This document shows positions 7,940 through 15,280 of a stretch of 18,965 nt of DNA, piece by piece. Every line of letters starts with the position of its first letter. Within the stretch, counting starts at the first letter, position 1. The position numbers were made by a program, and so were the translations under genes. The stretch comes from Flavobacteriales bacterium (GTDB taxonomy: Bacteria > Bacteroidota > Bacteroidia > Flavobacteriales > JADGDT01): assembly GCA_023145275.1 (NCBI GenBank), contig JAGLEB010000071.1, positions 1 to 18,965 on the forward strand. Direction: 5' to 3'. The notes below the pieces were generated by a model. It had not been told where the DNA came from, ran no database searches, and saw only the letters and a list, made by a program, of their open reading frames with translations.

Positions 7940-7964
7940 AAAAAATATAATACAATTCAGCTAA

Positions 7965-8882
7965 ATGAGCGATTTTTTTTCCCAATGGGTAAATATTTAT
8001 TTTCTTCTCGCAGCAATACTTTCACTTGGTATTGTTTATAGCTATTGGCTAAGACGAGAGAAATTACTTCAAAAACATGGAGAACTTATTAGAGAGCTTC
8101 AGATTAAAGAACGAAAACTCAATGAATTAAACGAACGACACGAAAATAAGAATCTAAAACTAGAAGCTTCTCAAATAAAGCTTGAGAAAGTAAATTTCAC
8201 GAACAATAAGCTCCTTAGCATTATGGCTCATGATGTAAAGGGTCCATTGAAATTCATGGTTAACTTGGCTTCTTTGATGAAAGACAACTATGATGCTTTA
8301 TCGAAAGAAGAACGCAAAGAGAACCTTGAAATTATATCTACAACTGGAAACAAGGTATATGATTTAGTTCAAAACATGCTGCAATGGACTAAAATGCAAT
8401 CCGAAAGCATAAAAATGCAGAAAGATCCGGTACACCTTAAAAGTTTAGTCCAAGAAAAATTCGAGCTTTTTAATTCAGGGGCTAAGGCAAAAGAAATTAA
8501 CCTAATTAACGATATTCCCGACGACATATATATTTGGGGAGATATAAACATGCTCGGATTAGTTTTTCAGAATTTAATTTCTAACTCTATAAAATTCACC
8601 AGAACAAAGGGATCTGTTAGAATTTATTCTACATACTCAATTGAAGAGGTTATTGAAATTGCGGTTGAGGATAGTGGAATAGGCATGTCGGTATTGGATG
8701 TTGAAAGATTACTCGACAAAAATGTACACCACACTACATCAGGGACATCTGAGGAGCCTGGTTCAGGATTAGGTATGATGGTTGCTCAAGAAATGATAGC
8801 ACGTCACGACAGTCGAATTTTTGTTGAAAGTAGAATTGGCATAGGAAGTAAATTCACTTTTGTTCTGCAATTAATTAACTAG
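7965..8882 (+). CDS. Membrane histidine kinase without a recognisable sensor domain
   Basis: A 305-residue kinase that should phosphorylate the divergent response regulator. One membrane segment (about 9-28) follows an N-terminal stub of only about eight residues, so there is no room for a periplasmic sensor domain. Residues 30-80 are a charged, heptad-like coiled coil (LIRELQIKERKLNELNERHE). The dimerisation/phosphotransfer helix carries the phosphoacceptor H89 in LLSIMAHDVKGPLKF. The ATPase domain has the N box FQNLISNSIKF (N203, N207), G1 box DSGIG (236-240) and G2 box GSGLG (266-270). All catalytic elements are intact. It may respond to membrane state or to a partner protein, or act through the coiled coil. 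The start is well placed, with a -7 box just upstream. Confidence 0.93.
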   Translation: MSDFFSQWVNIYFLLAAILSLGIVYSYWLRREKLLQKHGELIRELQIKERKLNELNERHENKNLKLEASQIKLEKVNFTNNKLLSIMAHDVKGPLKFMVNLASLMKDNYDALSKEERKENLEIISTTGNKVYDLVQNMLQWTKMQSESIKMQKDPVHLKSLVQEKFELFNSGAKAKEINLINDIPDDIYIWGDINMLGLVFQNLISNSIKFTRTKGSVRIYSTYSIEEVIEIAVEDSGIGMSVLDVERLLDKNVHHTTSGTSEEPGSGLGMMVAQEMIARHDSRIFVESRIGIGSKFTFVLQLIN

Positions 8883-8969
8883 TAATCTTAGAAAACTACA
8901 AACATTTTTTCCTTCAAGCATTTTTATTACTTTTAATCAAGTTAATTATTCAAAAAACTTAATGCGACG

Positions 8970-9833
8970 ATGACGAACAAAAAGGTTAAAATTATTGAGT
9001 GTCCGCGTGATGCTATGCAAGGAATAATTGACTTTATCCCGACAAAAAATAAAGCTAGATATATAAACACTCTCCTTAAAGTAGGGTATCACACTATAGA
9101 TTTTGGAAGTTTTGTGTCTCCAAAGGCAATTCCTCAAATGAGAGATACTGCAGAAGTATTAAAACTCCTTGACTTAGAAGTTAGCGATAGTAAGCTTCTC
9201 GCAATAAGTGCTAATTACCGAGGAGCTGAAGATGCTTGTAGTTTTGACGAGATATCATATGTAGGTTTTCCTTTTTCAGTTTCAGAGACATTCCAACAAA
9301 GAAACACGCATAAATCAATTGAGCAATCTTTCCATTCTGTCGAGAAAATACAATCATTAATTGACAAATCAGGCAAAGAACTTGTAGTGTACCTATCAAT
9401 GGCTTTCGGAAATCCTTATGGCGATGAGTGGGACTTAGACATTGTTTCTAAATGGGCTGAGAAAATTGCAGGCTTAGGTGTTAAAACGATTGCACTATCT
9501 GATACAATCGGAGTATCAGAGAAAGATTCAATTCATTACTTATTTTCAAATCTTATAGCAGATTTTCCACAGGTTGAATTCGGGGCACATTTACACTCAA
9601 GAAAAGAAACATGGAGAGAGAAAGTAATGGCTTCTTACGATGCAGGATGTAGAAGATTCGACTCGGCTATAAAAGGGCTTGGAGGCTGCCCAATGGCAAA
9701 AGACGACTTAGTGGGTAATCTTCCTACCGAGAAGTTATTATCGTACATGACAGAGAAACGAGTTGACTCTAACATGAATCCATTAATGTTTGAGTCGGCA
9801 TATAATGCTGCCATCAGAATTTTCAACGACTAA
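8970..9833 (+). CDS. Hydroxymethylglutaryl-CoA lyase-like enzyme (DRE-TIM family)
   Basis: A 287-residue aldol-lyase of the HMGL-like TIM-barrel family, predicted to split 3-hydroxy-3-methylglutaryl-CoA into acetyl-CoA and acetoacetate at the end of leucine breakdown. The N-terminal motif reads ECPRDAMQG (R13, D14), against EVGPRDGLQ in well-studied lyases. The SFVSPKAIPQM segment (47-57) matches the family. The metal-binding histidines are in GAHLHS (H207, H209), and the catalytic cysteine loop is GGCPMAKDDLVGN (C240). With all of these present the lyase reaction is likely, though the altered first motif leaves room for a related acyl-CoA substrate. The upstream ATG at 8962 closes after three codons, so 8970 is the start. 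The rhomboid gene follows after 26 bases, probably on the same transcript without an obvious functional link. No other leucine catabolism gene is in the window. Confidence 0.85.
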   Translation: MTNKKVKIIECPRDAMQGIIDFIPTKNKARYINTLLKVGYHTIDFGSFVSPKAIPQMRDTAEVLKLLDLEVSDSKLLAISANYRGAEDACSFDEISYVGFPFSVSETFQQRNTHKSIEQSFHSVEKIQSLIDKSGKELVVYLSMAFGNPYGDEWDLDIVSKWAEKIAGLGVKTIALSDTIGVSEKDSIHYLFSNLIADFPQVEFGAHLHSRKETWREKVMASYDAGCRRFDSAIKGLGGCPMAKDDLVGNLPTEKLLSYMTEKRVDSNMNPLMFESAYNAAIRIFND

Positions 9834-9859
9834 ATTCTTTATTCAGCCGAATATCTACT

Positions 9860-10405
9860 ATGAATATTAAATACAATTCGCCAGTAATTTTGACATTCTC
9901 AATACTGTCAACAATATTATTTTTTATAAACAATTTTCTCGGAGGAATTCTAAACTCATATTTAATACTATCTCCTAATTTCGACCCTAGCAGTATCAGC
10001 CAATACATCTCGCTATTTACATACACGCTTGGTCATGCAAACTTGCAACACCTATTTGGAAACCTATCACTAATGTTAGTTGTAGGGCCAATAATCGAGG
10101 AAAAATACGGCAGCTCAAAACTTATTATTATGATGATGCTTACTGCTCTATTCACAGCCATAATGCAAATTACTTTTTTTAGCGAGGGACTATTAGGAGC
10201 CAGTGGAATTGTTTTTATGCTAATAATTTTGGCCTCATTTTCCAACTCTAATCAAGGTGGAATTCCTTTAACGTTTATTCTAGTTCTGATATTTTATGTT
10301 GGCAATGAAATTGTAGGAAGTTTTTCGAACGATAACATTTCACAATTTGCACATATTGCAGGTGGACTATTCGGTAGTATATTTGGATTTGCGATAAAAA
10401 AATAG
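9860..10405 (+). CDS. Minimal rhomboid-family intramembrane serine protease
   Basis: An integral membrane protein of 181 residues with about six hydrophobic segments (roughly 8-28, 63-78, 87-106, 112-128, 134-152, 160-178), the bacterial six-helix rhomboid core with no extra cytoplasmic domain. All expected active-site elements are visible: GHANLQHLFGN (H59, H64, N68) before the second helix, the nucleophile S115 in LLGASGIVF (GxSG), and the partner histidine H165 in FAHIAGGLFG. It should therefore cleave membrane-spanning substrates within the bilayer; none can be named. It follows the lyase gene by 26 bases and is closed by the terminator at 10413-10440. Confidence 0.9.
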   Translation: MNIKYNSPVILTFSILSTILFFINNFLGGILNSYLILSPNFDPSSISQYISLFTYTLGHANLQHLFGNLSLMLVVGPIIEEKYGSSKLIIMMMLTALFTAIMQITFFSEGLLGASGIVFMLIILASFSNSNQGGIPLTFILVLIFYVGNEIVGSFSNDNISQFAHIAGGLFGSIFGFAIKK

Positions 10406-10412
10406 GCAAATA

Positions 10413-10440
10413 AAAATCCCTGCGGGGTGGCAGGGATTTT
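10413..10440. terminator. Bidirectional terminator between the rhomboid gene and the dcw cluster
   Basis: AAAATCCCTG (10413-10422) pairs perfectly with CAGGGATTTT (10431-10440) across an 8-base loop. On the plus strand the T-run is the end of the 3' arm. On the minus strand five T residues follow the GC-rich stem, so it works better for the leftward dcw transcript. It lies in the gap between convergent genes. Confidence 0.85.
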
Positions 10441-10446
10441 ACCTTA

Positions 10447-10458
10447 TGGCTTTCGCCA
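10447..10458 (-). other. Small GAAA-tetraloop hairpin ahead of the dcw terminator
   Basis: In the leftward transcript TGGC-GAAA-GCCA forms a 4-base-pair stem with a GNRA-type loop, six bases before the terminator stem. It may only stabilise the 3' end. It is too short to be called an RNA gene. Confidence 0.3.
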
Positions 10459-10498
10459 CTTGAAAAAACAATGTTAAAACAACTAAATTTCGAGAAAC

Positions 10499-10954
10499 TT
10501 ACATAGCTCCCAAAATATTTTTCACTACAACTGATATCATTCTACCTTCGGCTTTACCAGCGAGTTTTTTATTTGCGGCACCCATTACTTTACCCATATC
10601 TTTTGTTGAAGAAGCCCCCACTTCTTCAACAACTTCCTTAATAATAACAACTAACTCTTCTTCGCTAAGCTGAGTTGGTAAAAACTTTTCAATAACAGCA
10701 ACCTGAGCTAACTCTGGCTCGGCTAAATCATCTCTTCCCTGCTCAGAGTAAAGAGTTGCTGAATCTTTGCGCTGTTTCACTAATCGTTGAAGTATCTTAA
10801 GTTCTTGACCTTCATCAAGCTCTTCCCTTGCTCCTGATTCTGTTTGTGCAACTAGTATTGCGGCTTTAATTGCTCTAAGAGCTTCTAAAGCCACTTTATC
10901 CTTAGTTTTCATAGCCGTTTTCATATCGGCCATAATTGTCTTTTGTAAACTCAT
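10499..10954 (-). CDS. yqeY: GatB/YqeY domain protein
   Basis: A 151-residue protein matching the free-standing YqeY family, which resembles the C-terminal tRNA-binding domain of the GatB amidotransferase subunit. The sequence begins MSLQKTIMADMKTAMKTKD, has the family's conserved KQRKDSATLYSEQGRDDLA centre and FLPTQLSEEEL segment, and ends with a KDMGKVMGAANKKLAGKAEGR region. The length is typical. Its biochemical role is not established in general. It starts 2 bases after the ftsZ stop codon and is the last gene of the dcw transcript, a position I recall as common in Bacteroidota. There is no sign of membrane targeting. Confidence 0.92.
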   Translation of the reverse strand: MSLQKTIMADMKTAMKTKDKVALEALRAIKAAILVAQTESGAREELDEGQELKILQRLVKQRKDSATLYSEQGRDDLAEPELAQVAVIEKFLPTQLSEEELVVIIKEVVEEVGASSTKDMGKVMGAANKKLAGKAEGRMISVVVKNILGAM

Positions 10955-10956
10955 AG

Positions 10957-13071
10957 TTAATCTACGTTATCGTGTAAAAATGAATTGTTTGATCTAATCA
11001 CATAATCGTCGTCGCTATTACCCATTGAATATCTAGAATTATTCATAGTATCAGCTTTTGTAACATCAAGACCAGCTCTTACATAAGCAGGTTGTTTTTC
11101 TAAATCGTCAATAGCAGACGCATTTGTTGCTTTGAAACGATAGTTAAATTGTCTCAATCGCTCCTGTCTTTGTCTTCTTATTTCGTCTTGCTTAGAAATA
11201 GGTACCTCAGTAGGATCTAGAACTTCATGCTTTAAATCTTCCTTTTCAGTGCTTTTTACTTCATTATTTAAAGGACGATCTGTAGCTCTTGTATTTATAT
11301 GCTCTGGCTGGGCTATAACAATTTTCATTTCCTCTTCCTCCACTTCTTCTATTGTATCAACGATAGGAAAATTAGGACTCTGAGATGAATTTTCAATCTT
11401 TTCTTCTAAATTTGAATAATCCTCTAGGTTAAACTTCTTTGATCCATCAGAAAAAACCTGCTCATTACTCAACAATTCTTTTTCAAAAGGAATATCAACA
11501 TGAATATATGGAAGGTCGCTTATTATGTCTTCTTCAAAATCTTCAAGCTTATGAACAATTCGTTTATCTGCTACTTCTTGCTCTTCAACAGCAGCACCAA
11601 CACGCTGTTCTTCTACTCGTTCATTAGTAAAACCAAGCACCTCTTCTTCTTTTGGCTCTATAGGTTCAAAATCGAATTCGATTGTAGTTTGTGGTTCATC
11701 CACTTTCAATTCTGGCTCTTCTACTGCTGAAAGTTCATTAATTACAATTGCATCATCTGCAATATCCATTATGCTTTTTTCAACAACTACATCCTCTACA
11801 ATTTTAGTTACATAAGGCTCTCTTTCAATAGTATTCTCTTGAACAATATTTTTTGGAGCAGTTTCTTTAGCAATAATTGTACTTTCTCTAACTTCTTCAA
11901 TGTCATTATTCTGCACTTGAGGAATAACAACCTCAGGAACAGGCTCTTCCTCTAAAAGGTGAACAACTTTTTTCTCAACAATTGGTTCTACTGTCTTCTC
12001 TACGTATACAGTCTTAGGGCGAGGTGCACTAATTTTTTTGTCTTCTACTAATCTATGTACTTTTCTCTCTGGTTCTTTTTCTAATTGACGCTCTTGCATC
12101 TCTACTGAAAAACCAGTGGCTACAATAGTCACACTAATACTATCGCCTAATTCAGAATCTTCACCAACACCCATGATAATATCCGAGCTCTCGCCAGACT
12201 CACCTTGGATGAAATCATTTATCTCTCCTATTTCGTCTAAAGTAATTTCTACGTCTCCCGAAACTATTAACAACAAAACTTTCTGAGCTCCAGTAATTTT
12301 ATTATCATTCAACAATGGAGAATCTAAAGCCTTAGTAATTGCATCAATAGCTCTATCGTCTCCTGAAGCAACAGCAGACCCCATAATCGCAGTACCACTA
12401 TTTGCTAGCACAGTCTTCGCATCGCGTAAATCGATGTTCATTCCGTAGTGGTTGGTAATTACCTGAGAGATTCCTTTTGCAGCTGTAGCTAGAACCTCAT
12501 CAGCCTTAGCAAATCCAGCTTTAAAACCAAGATTTCCATATATCTCTCTCAGCTTGCTATTGTTAATCACTATTAAAGAATCAACATGTTCTCTTAGCAC
12601 CTCAACTCCTTCTTTAGCTTGTGCCAATCTTTTCTTACCTTCAAATTGAAAAGGTATAGTAACAATACCAACAGTAAGAATTCCTAATTTAGAAGCTAAC
12701 TTAGCAATCACCGGAGCAGCTCCAGTACCTGTTCCACCACCCATACCGGCAGTCAAAAATACCATTTTGGTATTGGTATTAAACATTGATTCTATTTCGG
12801 CAAGACTCTCTTGAGCAGATTGTCCACCGATTTCAGGATCAGCACCAGCACCAAGACCTTCAGTTAAAGTAACTCCTAATTGAATTTTATTTGGAACTGG
12901 ACTATTTTGTAATGCTTGTGAATCCGTATTACACACCACAAAGTCAACTCCATTGAAACCTTGATTATACATGTAATTTACCGCATTACTACCGCCACCA
13001 CCAACGCCGATAACCTTTATTACGTTGGATCTATTTTTCGGTAGATCAAAGGAAATGTTATTCTGATTCAT
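10957..13071 (-). CDS. ftsZ: Cell division GTPase FtsZ with long acidic linker
   Basis: The tubulin-like protein that forms the division ring. The GTPase and polymerisation core (about 15-328) has GVGGGGSNAV (22-31), GLGAGADPEIG (72-82), the tubulin signature GGGTGTG (111-117) and the synergy loop NIDLRD (N212, D214, D217). After residue 330 comes an unusually long linker of about 330 residues, rich in E, V, I and P and predicted disordered. It contains three similar short motifs: VHRLVEDK (338-345), VVHLLEEE (369-376) and IVHKLEDF (505-512). A basic stretch RRQRQERLRQFNYRFK (632-647) precedes the conserved tail, which ends in SNNSFLHDNVD and should bind FtsA. Total length is 704, against about 380 in E. 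coli. A 75-base gap separates it from ftsA, the only sizeable gap in the cluster, so ftsZ may have its own expression control. Confidence 0.97.
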   Translation of the reverse strand: MNQNNISFDLPKNRSNVIKVIGVGGGGSNAVNYMYNQGFNGVDFVVCNTDSQALQNSPVPNKIQLGVTLTEGLGAGADPEIGGQSAQESLAEIESMFNTNTKMVFLTAGMGGGTGTGAAPVIAKLASKLGILTVGIVTIPFQFEGKKRLAQAKEGVEVLREHVDSLIVINNSKLREIYGNLGFKAGFAKADEVLATAAKGISQVITNHYGMNIDLRDAKTVLANSGTAIMGSAVASGDDRAIDAITKALDSPLLNDNKITGAQKVLLLIVSGDVEITLDEIGEINDFIQGESGESSDIIMGVGEDSELGDSISVTIVATGFSVEMQERQLEKEPERKVHRLVEDKKISAPRPKTVYVEKTVEPIVEKKVVHLLEEEPVPEVVIPQVQNNDIEEVRESTIIAKETAPKNIVQENTIEREPYVTKIVEDVVVEKSIMDIADDAIVINELSAVEEPELKVDEPQTTIEFDFEPIEPKEEEVLGFTNERVEEQRVGAAVEEQEVADKRIVHKLEDFEEDIISDLPYIHVDIPFEKELLSNEQVFSDGSKKFNLEDYSNLEEKIENSSQSPNFPIVDTIEEVEEEEMKIVIAQPEHINTRATDRPLNNEVKSTEKEDLKHEVLDPTEVPISKQDEIRRQRQERLRQFNYRFKATNASAIDDLEKQPAYVRAGLDVTKADTMNNSRYSMGNSDDDYVIRSNNSFLHDNVD

Positions 13072-13146
13072 TGTTTATATAATATTTTGGGGGTTTAAAA
13101 TCTTAATTGTTTTATACATCATTATACTCTTATTTGCAATCACACT

Positions 13147-14547
13147 TTATTCATTCTCAAGAAATTCTCTAAGTTTATCTACGAAAGAATCAAAAACAGA
13201 TGATCTCTGTTTAGGTTTGACTTTTTCCTTTTCTATAAGATTCTCCTCTTCTTCTTTTGTCTTATTATCAGCATCAGACATTTCAATAGCCTCAGCAGGT
13301 GTAGAAGGTATTTCGCCCTGAGTAGTTTCTATTTCTACTTCTGTTTCTATCTCTTCTACAACTTCTTCGAGCTCTTTTGCCTGACTTACCTTGTCAAGCC
13401 CTTTTATCAATAGGCCTACGGATGTGGCAAACATCGGCGAGGTTAATCTAGTATCAGAACCACTCGCTAAATGTTCGTTAGGATAACCAATACGCGCATC
13501 CATCCCAGTAATATATTCAACCATCTGTCGAATATGTTTTAGCTCAGCTCCTCCACCAGTAAGAACTATTCCAGCAATTAATTTTTTCTTAGGTTCATCA
13601 TGCCCATAATTTTTGATCTCTAAAAAAACTTGATCAATAATCTCTACTACTCTAGCATGAATAATCTTCGAAAGATTTTTCATTGTAACTTCTTTTGGCT
13701 CTCTACCTCTTAGCCCAGGAATAGAAACTATTTCATTTTCGCTATTCTCTCCAGGCCATGCAGATCCAAACTTCACTTTCAAAAGCTCTGCTTGCTTCTC
13801 TATGATAGAGCAACCTTCTTTAATATCTTCTGTAATAACATTTCCACCGAACGGTATAACCGCGGAATGTCTTATTATTCCATCTTTAAATATTGCTAAA
13901 TCACTAGTACCTCCACCAATATCAATTAATGCAACACCAGCTTCTTTTTCTTCTTCACTTAAAACAGAGGCTGCTGAGGCAATTGGTTCAAGAGTAATAT
14001 CGTCGAGCTCAAGACCGCTGTTTATTACGCAACGACCAATATTTCTAATAGATGCTACATTACCAACAACAACGTGGAAATTAGATTCTATTCTTCTACC
14101 TGACATACCGATAGGTTCTCTAATTTCGTTCTGTCCATCAATTTTAAACTCCTGAGGAAGAACGTGTATTATCTCTTCTCCTGGTAGCATAACAAGCTTG
14201 TAAACTTGTTTTATCAAATTATCAATATCAACTTGAGTAATTACCTCATCAAAATTTTCTCTATCAATATAATCAGTATGCTGAAGACTTCTAATATGCT
14301 GTCCTGCAATACCAACTACAACCTTTGTTACTTTTTGACCTGAACTAGACTCTGCTTCATCTATAGCCATTTGTATAGATTCAATAGTCTTCATTATATT
14401 ACTCACTACACCTCTGTGCACTCCCAAGCTTTTGGCCTTTCCCATACCCAAAACCTCCACCTTTCCATGCTCATTTCTACGGCCAATAATAGATACAATC
14501 TTTGTTGTACCTATATCTAAACCTACAGCTATATCCGAGTTCTCCAT
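13147..14547 (-). CDS. ftsA: Cell division protein FtsA
   Basis: An actin-like ATPase that anchors FtsZ filaments to the inner membrane and signals to the rest of the divisome. The 466-residue chain has the phosphate-1 loop GLDIGTTK (9-16), a 1C domain (about 85-165), phosphate-2 IDIGGGTSDLAIF (208-220) and the adenosine motif LTGGGAELKH (329-338). After the core (about 390) is an acidic, low-complexity stretch (EELEEVVEEIETEVEIETTQ type). The chain ends in SSVFDSFVDKLREFLENE, a good amphipathic helix and the expected membrane-targeting sequence. The start ATG lies 2 bases after the ftsQ stop codon. The acidic spacer makes it longer than E. coli FtsA (420). Confidence 0.96.
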   Translation of the reverse strand: MENSDIAVGLDIGTTKIVSIIGRRNEHGKVEVLGMGKAKSLGVHRGVVSNIMKTIESIQMAIDEAESSSGQKVTKVVVGIAGQHIRSLQHTDYIDRENFDEVITQVDIDNLIKQVYKLVMLPGEEIIHVLPQEFKIDGQNEIREPIGMSGRRIESNFHVVVGNVASIRNIGRCVINSGLELDDITLEPIASAASVLSEEEKEAGVALIDIGGGTSDLAIFKDGIIRHSAVIPFGGNVITEDIKEGCSIIEKQAELLKVKFGSAWPGENSENEIVSIPGLRGREPKEVTMKNLSKIIHARVVEIIDQVFLEIKNYGHDEPKKKLIAGIVLTGGGAELKHIRQMVEYITGMDARIGYPNEHLASGSDTRLTSPMFATSVGLLIKGLDKVSQAKELEEVVEEIETEVEIETTQGEIPSTPAEAIEMSDADNKTKEEEENLIEKEKVKPKQRSSVFDSFVDKLREFLENE

Positions 14548-14549
14548 GA

Positions 14550-15278
14550 TTATCGTTTAGTACAAACTACTTGGTTTGCAAATTCCAAATTTATCTTTTT
14601 GTATCGCTCCCATCCGAAATCAGAAACGGTCTTACGATAGTAAATTAATAGTTTATTAAATTTCTCTTCTACATCTTCAACTCTACCAAATTCAATAACT
14701 TGATTTCCTTTTCTAGTTCTGAAGGTATATTCATTGTTTTTATCAATACTAATACTGACAATTTGCTCGTTTAAAACCACATTTTTACGAATAAAAGTCA
14801 ATAGAGTATATACCTCTTCTAAGTTCTCTTTCTTTACTTTTCCCATTATCAATGGGACATCAGCTGAATATAACAATGACAAAGGCATCATTTTTCCATT
14901 GTCGTCAATATAGCAATTAAACTTATCGGTATATACTCTGGCAACAGGTTTTCTTTGAACAATTTTTATGGATAACTTTCCATCAATATCTATGTAGGCA
15001 TCAGCTTTTTTAACAGAGCTCAATTTCCTAACTTCCTTCTCTATTTTGGCAACATCAATTTGAGAGCATTTTTTAAAATTAAGACTATCAAACTTAGACT
15101 CAACCAATCTTCGAACAAGTTCATCGTTAATAAATTTCACACTGTCGTAATCTAATACAGAGATATCTAAGCCATTGATGTTTTTTTGAGAATGCTTCAC
15201 AGTAGCAAAGCCCATGAGAGCAACCACTGTCCCAATCCCAATAAAATAAAGCAAATATGTAAATCCTTTTTTTATCAC
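14550..15278 (-). CDS. ftsQ: Divisome protein FtsQ (GTG start)
   Basis: A bitopic inner-membrane protein of 242 residues that links early and late divisome proteins. There is a short cytoplasmic start, one membrane segment (about 7-26, YLLYFIGIGTVVALMGFATV), then a POTRA-like region (about 37-112, including VRKLSSVKKADAYIDIDGKLSIKIVQRKPVA pieces) and an FtsQ beta domain to the C-terminus. Sequence conservation is low, as usual in Bacteroidota, so the call rests on this layout plus its position between murC and ftsA. The start codon is GTG (15278-15276), 2 bases after the murC stop; the next methionine (residue 22) is inside the membrane helix and would destroy it. Expression is therefore likely coupled to murC translation. 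Confidence 0.88.
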   Translation of the reverse strand: MIKKGFTYLLYFIGIGTVVALMGFATVKHSQKNINGLDISVLDYDSVKFINDELVRRLVESKFDSLNFKKCSQIDVAKIEKEVRKLSSVKKADAYIDIDGKLSIKIVQRKPVARVYTDKFNCYIDDNGKMMPLSLLYSADVPLIMGKVKKENLEEVYTLLTFIRKNVVLNEQIVSISIDKNNEYTFRTRKGNQVIEFGRVEDVEEKFNKLLIYYRKTVSDFGWERYKKINLEFANQVVCTKR

Positions 15279-15280
15279 TC

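Noticed and set aside
11439..11730. Two overlapping plus-strand frames opposite the FtsZ linker
   Set aside because: Their Phe/Leu/His-rich composition is the mirror of the Glu-rich linker codons; no independent evidence of coding.
13802..14155. Open frame of 117 codons on the plus strand inside ftsA
   Set aside because: It is a Ser/Ile/Pro-rich shadow of the ftsA coding strand with no family resemblance.
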